DNA of 64,000 nucleotides from Yponomeuta sedellus (GCA_934045075.1 OW203747.1:10002357-10066356), one strand, 5' to 3'. Counted from the first letter of the stretch, positions 9,725-19,917 are shown. Notes: a model not told the origin generated them from the letters alone. Numbers and translations are program-made.

Positions 9725-9882
9725 GTGCTTAACGTGCCTTGCGAAGCACGGAACCGCTCGGAAAAATGCCACTAGCGTTAGTCATAGACGGTTTACCCAT
9801 CCATGCACTGAACGCGCCCTGTGTTGCCTAAACTTCGCGATTGTTTTAAGATCACTCAGGCAGCCGGGGCTACGAGCGATTC
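9725..9882 (-). repeat. S5b head half
   Basis: The minus strand starts CGGAATCGCTCGTAGCCCCG, the same start as the S5b at 1709, and keeps GGGCGCGTTCAGTGCATGGA. It ends in mid-element at CTTGCGAAGCACG, so this copy is 3'-truncated, opposite to the usual retroposon pattern. Confidence 0.65.
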
Positions 9883-9885
9883 CGT

Positions 9886-10200
9886 TCTTCGGCATATGTG
9901 ATCTGCCCATTGCAACTTCAGATTGCTAATCCTACATGCCATGTCAGTCACCCTCCTTTCTTTACTTTCATTCTTTGGCGAATTGTCTACTCTGATCTTA
10001 TTCTTCAGGCTATATTACTCGTATGTAGTCCACTGCTGGACATAGCCCCCCTCTACTGAGCGCCATAGCGCCCTGTCTTCAGCTTGCTGCATCGAGCATC
10101 TGCCGGTAGTTTTTCGCAGATCTTCATCGCACCTGGTCGGAGGCCGTCGTACACTACGTTGGTCGAGCCGCGTACCGCGCTCCACTCAAGAACACGTCTA
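9886..10200 (-). pseudogene. RTE-like LINE fragments
   Basis: 9886-9955 matches 43794-43860 (TTCTTCGGCATATGTGATCT). 10004-10200 matches the LINE 3' end: AGTCCACTGCTGGACATAGC, GCGCCATAGCGCCCTGTCTT and CATCTGCCGG. The order agrees with 43.6 kb but about 50 bp between differs, so the copy is decayed. Confidence 0.6.
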
Positions 10201-10271
10201 CTCTCAAATAAAGAATATTCTTATCTTATCTTAACAAGTCATCTTTCAATTTACTACTTTCAATTTAAAAT

Positions 10272-10342
10272 TCTCTAGTCTGTGACCGAACCCGAATCCT
10301 TCGTATCAGGATCTTGGCACAAAACCACTGAGCTATCAAGAT
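10272..10342 (-). repeat. tRNA-like remnant
   Basis: The minus strand has GATAGCTCAGTGGTTTTGTG (D-arm-like) and GGATTCGGGTTCGGTCAC (degenerate box B). Probably the head of an old tRNA-derived SINE; too decayed to be a gene. Confidence 0.35.
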
Positions 10343-10429
10343 TCGTGAAATGAGACTTCAGAAATGCAGGCAAAATATTTTCAAACATAACATATGGCAT
10401 AAAGAACATTTGCTTAACTCAAAAATATA

Positions 10430-10722
10430 GGGCCGATTTCTGAATTGAGAACACGTTCTATCACGCTCTTTCTTGAGACATTTAAGGAGACAGCACCACA
10501 AATAATAATTTTATTTGTAAATATAAAATTGTAGGTATTTATTTTTATTTGTTTTTGTTAATTAGATTTTAGTTTAGTAATTAATTTAGTATTACTCTGA
10601 ATTACTTTTTATTAATTGTAAATTTATTCAATAGATAAAAATTACTGTTTAACGAGAAAATAAAAATATGACACTTAAAAAAACGATTTACTTAGCGAAA
10701 TTTTGGATTCCAAAACTGGCCC
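10430..10722. mobile_element. MITE with GGGCC ends
   Basis: GGGCCGATTTCTGAATTGAG at the left and the inverse GGGCCAGTTTTGGAATCC at the right bracket 293 bp. The left segment, including GTGCTGTCTCCTT in inverse, resembles a second partial copy at 63898-64000. TTA on the right against ATA on the left leaves the target duplication uncertain. Confidence 0.45.
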
Positions 10723-11233
10723 TTACGATATATAGGGCGTCTCACGGCTATGCCCTGTATAAAAAGTGACCGAAGTTGAATTTGAACCAGCGCACCCAAT
10801 TTTCTGGAGTCTGCTAACCCCTACTGGAAGCAAGCGTGAGTTTATGTTTTGGAGTTATTTAAGGAATCGTCTTTTCATGAAAATAATCTGCAAGTATTTG
10901 AACACCCTACAAAACAGGTATTGGGTGTGAAGTAAATACCTTTAACCCTTAACCCGCCATTGGGCAATGGCAAAATAGTCGCCACATTGTTGAACCTTAT
11001 CAACTTGAAATAAAGTTCAAAAACAATTGAAAATTAAGTACCAGGTGGAGACAATAATTATTATAATAGTTTAACATTTATTTCAGAACTTGTACACAAA
11101 TCCATTTACAAACAAAAGAAAGAACAATAAAACAATGTTAGTTACAAAAACAAATATACTTGAAGACTCAACAGCTCAAGACAATTACATTAATGTATTC
11201 TAATTATTTTCAATATTCTTTACAAAGGTTAAC
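10723..11233. other. unassigned stretch
   Basis: Holds a weak tRNA box B-like word (GAATTTGAACC, 10777-10787) and CCGCCATTGGGCAATGGC. No supported feature. Confidence 0.3.
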
Positions 11234-11235
11234 TA

Positions 11236-11467
11236 TAGTCTGTTAGCTTATAGAATAATTATACCTCGGGCTCTAGCGTAGGCTTCGGTTTTCGCCAATT
11301 TTCGCCGGTTTTCGTACTGATGATCGAGCTCTGATTTCGGATTAAGTGTCATATTGTTAAAAAACCTATTTATATTTTATTCATATTAGTTCCGATATTT
11401 CTATTACACGAATATATCCGATTCCATCCGATAGTAGCGGAGGTATATTCTAAAAGCTAACAGACTA
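11236..11467. mobile_element. TA-flanked MITE
   Basis: Ends TAGTCTGTTAGCTT and AAGCTAACAGACTA are inverted repeats that continue imperfectly for about 30 bp and are flanked by TA on both sides, as in Tc1/mariner-type elements. About 230 bp, non-coding. Partial copies lie at 16228-16332 and 19540-19571. Confidence 0.55.
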
Positions 11468-12161
11468 TACATCATTTTTAAATCATCTCTAACTGTAAAA
11501 AAAACGGAGCAACCTCGTTCGAAAACATTTTTACATTTATGAATTTACTAATAGTCACCTGCATCGATGACTTTGAATCAACCAATAGCAACAAAGGCGC
11601 GCGGCCTGCCATAAAATGAAACTATCTGATTGGTCGATCAACTTGCCGCACATCCAAAATTTGGTCATCTGCACAGGTACATCCGCGAGGCTTATTTCTG
11701 GTGTAGCACTGTACCTACTTGTCAATGACAATCACCAAATTATAAGAAACATTATTTAGGCAGGATTCGCTATGCTTCATGTGACTTTAAAATAGCATGA
11801 TAATTAGTACATAAATTCTTACACTACCCATGCCGAAAAGACATGATGAAAGATTTTGAAATCCACTTCCATAATGTAATAATAAATATATTTCAATAAA
11901 AAAAATCTAAAATTATTTTTAATCATGGCCTCGAATATGACGTCACGCACAGGTAAAAAACACAGTAATCTCTAGTGGTCACAACAAAGCACGGGTGAAG
12001 TTTATCAGTGTTAACCTAAGTGTGACGTCACGCGGTGTGAATGGTATTTCAGTTTAAATGGCTGAAAGCCGTATTATAATCTTTTATTTAATTAAAAATA
12101 TTGGTAATCTCTTTTTTTGTACCACTAAATCAGTGTTTTAAATCCCTTTAATATGTACTTA
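11468..12161. other. unassigned stretch with two TGACGTCA words
   Basis: Two ATF/CREB-type palindromes TGACGTCACGC lie 83 bp apart (11939 and 12022), inside sequence with no other recognisable feature. Function is unproven. Confidence 0.3.
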
Positions 12162-12530
12162 AGCGCTCGTAGCCTAGGCGAGCCAAAAGTGATTGGAATC
12201 AATCACTTGAGTTAAGCAACAACAGGCGCGGTCAGGTGCTGGATAGGTGACCGTCCCGTGACTACCGCTAGTGGCATTTTTCCGAGCGCTTCCGTGTTTC
12301 GCAAGGCACGTTAAGCCGTTGATGCCAGATGTCATGTAATGGCAGTCGTTAATCCATGTCAGAGGCCTTATGGGCGGCTTGATAACTTCTGACAGTAAGG
12401 CCCGCCACTGCCTTACAATCCTCCACCTACCTGGACTTGGCCCCCGTGGTGGAGTAAGGCCTAACCTTCCCTTGATGCAGGAAGAGACCCGTGCCCCGGC
12501 AGTGGGGACATTCAAGGGTTGATAACGATA
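12162..12530 (+). repeat. S5a, full length
   Basis: Begins AGCGCTCGTAGCCTAGGCGA, keeps TTAAGCAACAACAGGCGCGG, TCAGGTGCTGGATAGGTGAC, all body hairpins and the tail GGGTTGATAACGATATCGA. One of the longest copies. Confidence 0.85.
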
Positions 12531-12947
12531 TCGAACGATGTATGTATTTACCCCTAATATCGTTAAACCTTTGACTATCTGACACTGTCGGCACGCCTAT
12601 TAAGGGTTAAGACTATCCAGTAAAGTTGAATAGATATTTGATTCACCTTAACTAGCTCCGGGTACACGCAACGACCGCTTAGTGCCCCACTAAAATCAAA
12701 CTAAATAACCCCACTAAATCTTCAGCCGAACCCAAAATCGGGCACAGACTAATTGCTCCAAATCGTTATGCTGTCCAACGAGACGCCAAACACGCCCTAA
12801 GCAAAACCACAGAATAAAATATTTACAGAAGAAAATCGGTTTTTGAATGCTCTTGTAAAGACTGTACAATAAATTGTACTATAGTTAGGTACCCAGGGAT
12901 ATTTTTTTTATACGTGATTCCTTATTATGGTTTTAAATTCGGGGACA
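12531..12947. other. unassigned stretch
   Basis: No ORF, element end or window match seen. Confidence 0.3.
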
Positions 12948-13012
12948 GAGGTATTGGCGGAGCGGTAAAAGTGTCAATGGAGAGGTCGTGGGTTGATATT
13001 CCGGCATGAATG
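12948..13012 (+). repeat. degenerate tRNA-like SINE head
   Basis: TATTGGCGGAGCGGTAAAAG and GGAGGTCGTGGGTTGATATT-like spacing resemble the SINE D head at 17358 (GAGCGGTGTAGAACGCCGGC ... GGAGGTCGTGGGTTCGAACC). Box B is mutated. Confidence 0.4.
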
Positions 13013-13018
13013 AATAAA

Positions 13019-13260
13019 TGAATGAAAATTCTTTATTGCACTAAAACAAATTTGTACAAAGGCGAGCTTAATACTAGATAGTATTTTCTTCCAGCTAACC
13101 CACGATAATGCAGACAGTGGAAGGGGTAGTGCCAGTAAACAATATAATATAAGGGTGATTTATTACATAACCTAGGTTGACTATTACAAATATAGTTTAA
13201 ATACACATACGTTTTAAGATAGCACAAAATATATAAAACGATACTTAAATACATATTTAC
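13019..13260 (-). repeat. retroposon 3' tail J
   Basis: GAAAATTCTTTATTGCAC (inverse: AATAAAGAATTTTC, a poly(A)-signal-like end), then ATTTTCTTCCAGCTAACCCA, matches 33430-33560. Likely the 3' end of a Jockey- or CR1-like LINE; the coding region is gone. Confidence 0.45.
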
Positions 13261-13529
13261 TGCAATCTACATACCTACATACTAATAATCAATATTACTT
13301 ACATACTCGTACAATACTATACTAATATAATACTACCTGCCGAAACTTCGGGAAATAAGGTAAGTATGTAAGTACATTTTATATAATAAATTTTGTAATC
13401 CGGATTAGACCCGTTTAATATAACTATGTATGAGTATCGCGAATCATTAAGGAATATTTTTGTTTTCTAAGTTATGCAAAAGTGTGAAGTTAGAGTAGCA
13501 ATACCATTTAATAACGGGTAAGGAAAACG
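13261..13529. repeat. repeat K within AT-rich sequence
   Basis: 13398-13455 (GATTAGACCCGTTTAATATA, TGTATGAGTATCGCGAATCA) recurs at 34945-35000 and 52612-52668. The remainder is ATAC-rich and unassigned. Confidence 0.4.
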
Positions 13530-13747
13530 TTAAGCCGTTGGTGCCGGCTGTCATATAATGGCAGTCGTTAAGCCATGTCAGAGGCCTTGTGGGTGGCTTG
13601 ATAACTTCTGACAGTAAGGCCCGCCACTGTCTTACAATCCTCCACCAACCCGGACTTGGCCCGCGTGGTGGAGTATGGCCTAACCTTCCTGCGTTGCAGG
13701 AAGAGACCCGTGCCCCAGCAGTGGGGACCTACAAGGGTTGATAACGA
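13530..13747 (+). repeat. S5a without head
   Basis: Starts at GTTAAGCCGTTGGTGCCGGC and runs to GGGTTGATAACGAA. 5'-truncated, otherwise well kept. Confidence 0.75.
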
Positions 13748-13950
13748 AGGAAAACGTCGTGAGGAAACCTCAGCGTCTGAGGTTTTCAACTATCTTATTG
13801 CTTGAAATTGCCGATCCCCTACATACGTCCCCCTGCAGGGCATAGGCCTTCTCTCAGAGAGAGACTACGGGCTTAATTATCACGCGTGCCCACCGCGGAT
13901 TGGCAAATTCAAGCGCTGAGGTATGTGAACACCTCAGATACTCAGGTTTG
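13748..13950. repeat. two SINE D pieces in opposite orientations
   Basis: 13748-13815 is plus (GAAAACGTCGTGAGGAAACC, TTGAAATTGCCGATCCC). 13821-13950 is minus (CCCTGCAGGGCATAGGCCTT, CCACCGCGGATTGGCAAATT). Together they form an incomplete inverted pair. Confidence 0.55.
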
Positions 13951-14244
13951 AAATTTCTCGAAATAACGAACGCTTTCTTGAACGGACATCCATACAGATT
14001 CGGCATTGAAATGTCGACATTCTGCCGAACACAATGGAAAATACCCAAATCACATCTTTCTACGGGGTTACTCTATAAGTTGTGCATGTATGTACGAGTA
14101 TGCGTGTGACGCGTGGTATAGAGCAGTGTTCCACAAACTTATATTTACAAGTTATACCAAGTTAGTTATAACGATATCTGTTTTAGATTTTTTTATTACA
14201 AAATTTTGTATTACCGTAAAAATTAAATTTTCATTCCTATCGAT
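13951..14244. other. unassigned stretch
   Basis: Two overlapping 69-136 codon frames are present, but they run into the following S5a and match nothing I know. Confidence 0.3.
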
Positions 14245-14430
14245 ATCGTTATCAACTTTTGTGTGTCCCCACTGCTGGGTAAGGCACGTGATCTCTTCCT
14301 GCATTGCAGGAAGGTTAGCCGTACTCCCCCACGGGCCAAGGCCGGGTTGGTGGAGGATTGTAAGACAGTGGCGGGCCTTACTGTCAGAAGTTATGAAGTC
14401 GCTTATAAGACGGTAGCATATGTTAACGAT
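14245..14430 (-). repeat. S5a 3' half, diverged
   Basis: Covers GATATCGTTATCAAC to GCTTATAAGACGG. The CTTCCTGCATTGCAGGAAG hairpin is intact; other positions are scattered with changes. Confidence 0.7.
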
Positions 14431-14759
14431 TCACGGTAGGTACTCATATATAGCTATTATATTAAGCGAATCAATCCGAGCTTGATCAAGGTCGCGGACT
14501 GAACTGACTCCAGACTGAACCTATAAACTCCGTCTCATCGTACTTCTTATGTTGATCTCGGCATTAGGGGAGAAGGAGGCACCTTAGCCCAGAGGCAGAT
14601 TTGAACATGTTGATTTATGAACGCAGCTTTATGTTAATCTAAGGAGCAACTCAATTTTAATATTGGCAACAATGGTTGTGACAAGCGTCAAGTCATAGAG
14701 AATCAATTTCTCCTTACAGTTGATTTTTAATGAGTCCAAATATGAAAAATGTGCTAATG
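14431..14759. other. unassigned, possibly single-copy
   Basis: No similarity to other window repeats. It precedes the CpG-rich stretch at 14.76 kb. Confidence 0.3.
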
Positions 14760-15307
14760 TGCCTCCGTCTCCCCTACATCAATCAGTTTGCCGCGGCACA
14801 CACTTTGTGGAACACTGGTATAGAGAAGGCAGTTGCAGAAGAAAAGGGGGTGACCGCGCGCGCGGGGTGGCAATATCATCCAAAAGCTCGCTCTGCGTTC
14901 CGCGCGGTAAATACGTCAGTGAATCGGAATACTCTACGGAGGCCGGTCGCGTCGCGCTGCGCTATCCATCGGTCGCGTAAAACGGTTACGGCTTTTATTA
15001 TGAAAACACCGAACGTTCGAAATAAAATAGAATCGGCATCTGTTTTTTTTACGGCATCTTTACTGTTCGTGTGCCAGTGATTTGTGGCCTTTAATTGATC
15101 TTTTTTCGTTTTGTTTTCGGTTTTATTAGTGACGAATGGTGTGTGTGCGTTTCGGGATTTATTAGTGCTGTGTCCTGTAAATAGATGGTTGTCGGAATTG
15201 CTGTTTAAAATGTTTTAGTGCAGTTTTAAGTGACAGTTGCTTGGATTTTTTCCTCTGGACTTCGTAAGTCGGACTCTGGCTGCGAACAGCGATTCGTCGC
15301 CTCCAGG
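14760..15307 (+). other. candidate host 5' exon or promoter region, non-coding
   Basis: A CpG-rich block (about 14810-15000, with CGCGCGCGGGG and GCGTCGCGCTGCGC) of a kind seen at few other places here. It leads into sequence ending CTCCAG at 15307, followed by GTACGTACC, a strong match to a 5' splice donor. ORFs of 86 and 116 codons cross it in different frames and neither resembles a known protein, so any exon would more likely be 5' UTR. A TCAGT initiator-like word lies at 14918. This is inference only. Confidence 0.3.
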
Positions 15308-15479
15308 TACGTACCGACTTATATTTAATAAATTTTGGTAGGAACTCAGTAAACACGTAGACACTCCAATTAGGGAGGAAATAACAAAAAAATATTTAAG
15401 TATACCTGGTACAAGTTTAATTAATTCAGTTTTCCCCTAAACGTTAATACGGAAGGCGATAAAGTCTATGAAATTGTTT

Positions 15480-15895
15480 AATCGTCCTATAAATATGTCA
15501 TCTATTGATCTCATTGATTCAGGTCGTATAGGTGTCGTTAATTTATTGAGCTAAGTCCTATAAATGTAATGTATTGATCTATTTCGGTCCTATAAATGTC
15601 ATATATTGATCTCAATGATTCAAGTCCTATTATATTATTAATTAATTAATTGTCGATACTCTAAATTCTCAGTAAGTTCTAATAAGACTTGACTCAATAG
15701 AATCAAGTTCTATAAATGTAATTTATTGAACTCATAGATTGAAGTCCTATAAATGACACCTACCTAGTTTTAATTGTAACATTCATTTATTAACCTCATT
15801 GTTTTGAGTCCTATAAATGTAGGTAATCGAAATTGATCCCGTTGATTCGAGTCCTATAGGTAAATGTCATTTATTGATTACATTCATTCGAATGT
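15480..15895. repeat. degenerate minisatellite, about 37-bp unit
   Basis: At least eight imperfect units of AGTCCTATAAATGTCATTTA followed by TTGATCTCATTGATTC, for example starting near 15484, 15556, 15588, 15704, 15743, 15810 and 15853. Spacing varies from 32 to about 80 bp where units have decayed. Confidence 0.6.
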
Positions 15896-16227
15896 TAACT
15901 TATATTCGAGTGTTAACTTAGTGTCATATTAGTTCCGATTTCGAAATTAAGTGTCTTTGTTAAGCACCGTTAAGCCCTACTCTTCTATTTTAATAAAAAT
16001 ATATTTCTATTTATTTGTCCGTTTCGGTATGTTCGTTTTTAGTATTGTGTTCGTAAATAAATTCTTCTTCTTCTTCTATTTATAATTTCGTGTTTATTCG
16101 ATCATAATATTTTCACCAGACGATGAATAATAGATAGACAGAAACTAAATTTAAAAACTGACATAAGTAAAAAAAACAATAGGTATGTACAAAAAGTCAA
16201 AATAAAAAAAACAAAAAGGTATGTCGC
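15896..16227. other. AT-rich unassigned stretch
   Basis: Contains a CTT/TTC run near 16063-16075 and A-rich stretches. TCATATTAGTTCCGAT at 15925 resembles the inner part of the TA-flanked MITE. Confidence 0.3.
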
Positions 16228-16332
16228 CAACAGTCATATTAGGTAGTTCCGATATTTCTATAACACGAATATATCCGATTCTATCCGATAGTACTTAGCC
16301 GAGGTATGTTCTAAAAGCTAACAGACTATACT
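16228..16332. mobile_element. partial copy of the TA-flanked MITE
   Basis: GTTCCGATATTTCTATAACA through GAATATATCCGATTC to the end CTAAAAGCTAACAGACTATA matches 11390-11469. The left terminus is missing. Confidence 0.5.
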
Positions 16333-16461
16333 AGTTTCTACTAGACAATTAGGTACCTACTACAAACTTTACCTACTGACCAACATGTAGGCATATCTAA
16401 ATTATTGAAATCGTAAGTGTTTCCGTCGGCCCTTTCCAATTAGGGTTAATAGATTAAAAAT

Positions 16462-16592
16462 TTGGAGTTTTTTTGTCCATTCTTTCTCCAAAATGATCTA
16501 GATTTTGAAAGGGACACCTAATTGGAATTGTAACGTTCATTTAGCCGCAGTTTCTGTGCTACTTTGAGTAAAACCTTTTCATTTCATTTTAT
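16462..16592 (+). repeat. dispersed repeat X, copy 2
   Basis: Same blocks as 163-290: CTTTCTCCAAAATGATCTAG, GGGACACCTAATTGGAATTG, CTACTTTGAGTAAAACC. Confidence 0.6.
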
Positions 16593-16699
16593 TTCGAATT
16601 TTTTACACCAAAAACCGATGCTTAAATGTAATAAGAACGAATTCTTTCGCCAAATTAGTTTCTTATAAGATTATATATTTCTTTGTTTACAGCAAATTT

Positions 16700-16945
16700 C
16701 TTTTAAGTATATCTTGTGAATGTGAGTGGAAGGGCTGGTAAGGGACGTCCCAGGCGGACATACATCGACCAAATAGGGGACGTATTAGCAAAGGGGAAGA
16801 TAAGAAGTAGCCGGAACCGCCGTGCGTGCTTGCTACGACTTATGAACGTTGAGGAAGCGAAGGTGATCTGTCAGGATCGTGGCAGGTGGCAGTCCCTGGT
16901 CTCTGCCTACCCCTCTGGGATACAGGCGTGAGGTTATGTATGTAC
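16700..16945 (+). pseudogene. LINE-A 3' end
   Basis: Encodes [20 protein letters not shown], then [20 protein letters not shown] and ends [13 protein letters not shown] at 16931. A TATGTATGTACG tail follows, the microsatellite-like 3' end of this family. It is 5'-truncated to the last 71 codons, which are still open. Confidence 0.75.
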
Positions 16946-17351
16946 GTAATTTCTTGAAAGATCTCAAATGACTTTCGTTGTACGATCGTCCATTCCCTTC
17001 CGTTTTTCTAACAATAGGTAACTAACTCGGCTTTGCCAGATTATGAAATGACCAGTGTCGCCAACACTTAAAAAATAATCCGACGAAAATTGCCTAAATT
17101 CTGGATGAGATCGCTTTTAGCGATGAAGCCGCCACATGTATCCGGCAAAACTTAGAGTCAACCTTTTAATGTTTTTTATTATATTTTTTTATTTTATTCT
17201 CTAGGAAGACTAACAGCTATTACAGGTTTACAATACATAGAAAAATAGGACATACTCAGCCAGTTAAAAGTCTTCACAATTAGTTTTAGATTAGCTTGAA
17301 CGCAGACAGTTCATAATGTGTTAGCATGTGTGATAGCACCGCACCATTAAC
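16946..17351. other. unassigned stretch
   Basis: 17196-17240 (CTAGGAAGACTAACAGC) weakly resembles the retroposon tail at 41740-41775. Nothing else is supported. Confidence 0.3.
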
Positions 17352-17612
17352 TGACCGAGCGGTGGTAGCGGAGCGGTGTAGAACGCCGGCTTCTCAATCG
17401 GGAGGTCGTGGGTTCGAACCCCGGCACGTAAAAATAACTTTGTTTTCTATATTATGTACATTGATTAAATTACAGTAGCAATACTACTCGCTGACGGTGA
17501 AGGAAAACATCCTAAGGAAACACTAGTATCTGAGGTGTTAGCGTACCTCAGCGCTTGCTACGTACAATGGCCCAACTATGAGGCTAAGTGCGGAAATCTC
17601 ACGTCTAACTAA
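17352..17612 (+). repeat. SINE D, nearly complete
   Basis: tRNA-like head with GGTAGCGGAGCGG (box A region) and GGTTCGAACCC (box B), then the D body CGCTGACGGTGAAGGAAAAC and TATCTGAGGTGTTAGCGTAC. It ends with a different 3' piece (GCTACGTACAATGGCCCAAC) also found at 1622-1665. Confidence 0.7.
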
Positions 17613-17787
17613 CTTGCACCATTTACGTAATGAGAAAATTACACCAAAAATAGAAATACCTACTAATAATAAAGCAGAAAGTAATTAATCAATTTATAAA
17701 ATAAATTGTATAAAATAGATGTTCTCGTATATTATTTCAGTGTTCAGTATTTCTCGTGCGTAAAATAAAATCCGCTAATAAAATAAA

Positions 17788-18135
17788 CGCTCATGGCCTA
17801 GTGGAACCAAGTGATTGGAATCAGTCACTTAGCTAAGCAACAACAGGCGCGGTCAGGTACTGGATGGGTGACCGTCCCGTGACTACCGCTAGTGGCATTT
17901 TTTCCGAGCGCCTTGCTTCGCAAGGCACGTTAAGCCATTGGTACCCGCTGTCATGTAATGGCAGTCGTTAAGCCACGTCAGAAGCCTTAAGTACGGCTTG
18001 ATAACTTCTGATATTAAGGCCCGCCACTGTCTTACAATCCTCCACCAACCCGGACTTGACCTCCGTGGTGGAGTATGGCCTAACCTTGCTGCTATGCAGG
18101 AACAGAGCCATGTCCCAGCAGTAGGGACATACAAA
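17788..18135 (+). repeat. S5a, full length
   Basis: Starts GCTCATGGCCTAGTGGAACC. The 5S-like part reads GCTAAGCAACAACAGGCGCG, then CTGGATGGGTGACCGTCCC. A small gap (CGCCTTGCTTCGCAAGGCAC) lies in mid-body; the tail AAAAAGTTGATACC has changed. Confidence 0.8.
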
Positions 18136-18145
18136 AAGTTGATAC

Positions 18146-18592
18146 CAAAATAAAATGTACTATTCGAATCTAAATTCTCGTCCCCAATACGGCCGTATTT
18201 TGAGCCATGTATCCCAAAATCTCCACAGTAAAATGATTAAATAAAGCGTAAAGCCCCATCTCGGAATTCTTTCAAAGGTCTTGCCCGGGAACACTTCCTC
18301 GAGAAGTGCTACCCCAAACTCCCTTAGCCACTCCTTATGTGAAGAGTCTTTCCGATGTATATCCTCCCTATTCATTAGATTTAGATTTCATATGTATCTT
18401 AATTTATATGGTATTCCTTGTTTCTTACAGTGTGTACATATGATAATGTATTTTATAGTGATCTTTATGCAATATATATATATATATTGTTGTTTTATAT
18501 AATTGTTTTAATATATATTTCGTATCATATGTGTAAGTATATAATAAATGTTGTGTAAGGTTTTCGTATTCCTTTTTTTGCACGCCTGCTAA
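18146..18592. other. unassigned; possible retroposon 3' region
   Basis: A 71-codon minus-strand frame (18160-18375) resembles no family I know. 18470-18490 is a short AT dinucleotide run. The block leads into a LINE-like tail. Confidence 0.3.
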
Positions 18593-18712
18593 ATTTTTGT
18601 TATACCTCCTGCGGTCGACTGGTAGAAAATGCTTATGGCATTAAGTTCGCTGCATTGTACGATCTTATGGTGCAATAAAGTACATATTAATAATAATAAT
18701 AATAATAATAAA
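18593..18712 (+). repeat. LINE 3' end with a TAA-repeat tail
   Basis: CGACTGGTAGAAAATGC, GGCATTAAGTTCGC and GGTGCAATAAAGTAC, followed by about nine TAA/AAT units, resemble 3' ends of lepidopteran non-LTR elements. A related tail is at 30285-30345. Clade uncertain. Confidence 0.5.
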
Positions 18713-18787
18713 TCATTATTATACCGTAGCGCCTGTAGTTTTACCTACCTATGTGCCTATGCTATTAATTAAGCGTATTATATTCTT

Positions 18788-19107
18788 TTTAATGCACTAA
18801 CCCGTTCTAAGGACCATTTTTATTCTATTTAGAAGCTAAGAATTCCACCCATGCCGGGACTTAAACCCGCGACCTCTGGCTATCCGTGCCAGCGCTCTCC
18901 CAACTGAACTAATTGGCGACCAACGGCATCAGTAAATTTCGAACCTATTTACAATACTCCGTGTATTGTAAATAGGTTCGAAATTTACTGCTGCCGTCTG
19001 ACCGAATTAATTTGCATCACTTGCAGCCCCGAGTACCTACTTTGCAGTTAGGTTTTACATCGGAATGATATCGCTGTACCTACATGATCATAATCTTTTA
19101 ATGCACC
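18788..19107 (-). repeat. family T with internal small foldback
   Basis: tRNA-like core at 18848-18920 (minus), with box B damaged (GGTTTAAGTCCC). An extra inverted repeat at 18927-18992 has AAATTTCGAACCTATTTACA facing TGTAAATAGGTTCGAAATTT around TACTCCGTGTAT. The body GTAGGTACTCGGGGCTGCAA (inverse) completes the unit. Confidence 0.65.
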
Positions 19108-19136
19108 CATACTAATAATACATTTGCGAATTTGTA

Positions 19137-19425
19137 GTCTCAATACCACACGCTCACCGTGAAGGAAAACATCGTGAGGAAACCCGCGGCTTGGTTGGCT
19201 CCGCACGTATTGACTAGTCTTTCCTGTGGGCTAGGCCGACTAAGCTGTCAGGGTGGTATAGGTGCTGGGCAAGCCTACACCATCTATATAACCATATCCC
19301 AGGCACTACAGCGTCGGAGTGGTCCCTTCACCCATCTAGTGTGAGTGAAGTTACCACTGGACGCTGTATAAGTCATCTCATTAAGTAGATGCAAAAAGGA
19401 CAATATTATTATTATTACTAATAAT
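19137..19425 (+). repeat. SINE-like module E behind a D fragment
   Basis: 19137-19180 carries the D words CGCTCACCGTGAAGGAAAAC and ATCGTGAGGAAACC. 19200-19425 is E: CTTTCCTGTGGGCTAGGCCG, TAGGTGCTGGGCAAGCCTAC, CACTGGACGCTGTATAAGTC, ending in an ATT-repeat tail. Other E copies are at 40030-40315 (minus, also with D-type words next to it) and 62966-63155. Confidence 0.6.
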
Positions 19426-19539
19426 ATTATATTAATATGAAAATACCTTTCTTAGGTAAAGGTAAAGAATATAAAATGTGGTAATCGCCGCTTTTTATTC
19501 TAGATCCTTCGAACCGACCGACCGAGACCTACTCTAAAC

Positions 19540-19571
19540 CCCGAGGTATATTCTAAAAGCTAACAGACTAT
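19540..19571. mobile_element. end fragment of the TA-flanked MITE
   Basis: CCGAGGTATATTCTAAAAGC to AACAGACTA equals the right end of the 11.2-kb element. A SINE C starts 2 bp on. Confidence 0.5.
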
Positions 19572-19572
19572 C

Positions 19573-19880
19573 TTCTTCTTCTTCTTCAGGCTAAATTAGT
19601 CCACTGCTGGACATAGCCCTCCCCTAATGAGCGCCACAGCGCAAGGCTGTGCCATAATTGGGGGGTAATGCCCATAATCCCCACGCTGGGCATGCGGGTT
19701 AGGGATCGCAGTTAAGTGGAATTGTACTGCAGGGAGCGCTGCTGCCCACCCCCCGGTTTGTGTCCCTTAGTCACCTTTTACGACACCCGCGGGAAGAATT
19801 TGGGTTGGTGCTATTCTCTTGGTCGACACCACACAGCAGTACACACACCACAAGCTAGAATGCAGTATTAATATCCTAGG
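19573..19880 (-). repeat. SINE C, near complete
   Basis: The plus strand starts with the CTTCTTCTTCTTCAGG tail, then AGTCCACTGCTGGACATAGC (shared with the RTE-like LINE), CATAATCCCCACGCTGGGCA, and ends in the head words CCTTTTACGACACCCGCGGG and CACCACACAGCAGTACAC. Confidence 0.75.
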
Positions 19881-19917
19881 TCTTCAATCGATTTCGGCTA
19901 AAAACGTATAAACAGAC

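Noticed and set aside
15162..15356. 64-codon minus-strand ORF
   Set aside because: Antisense to the putative exon, with no similarity to a known family.
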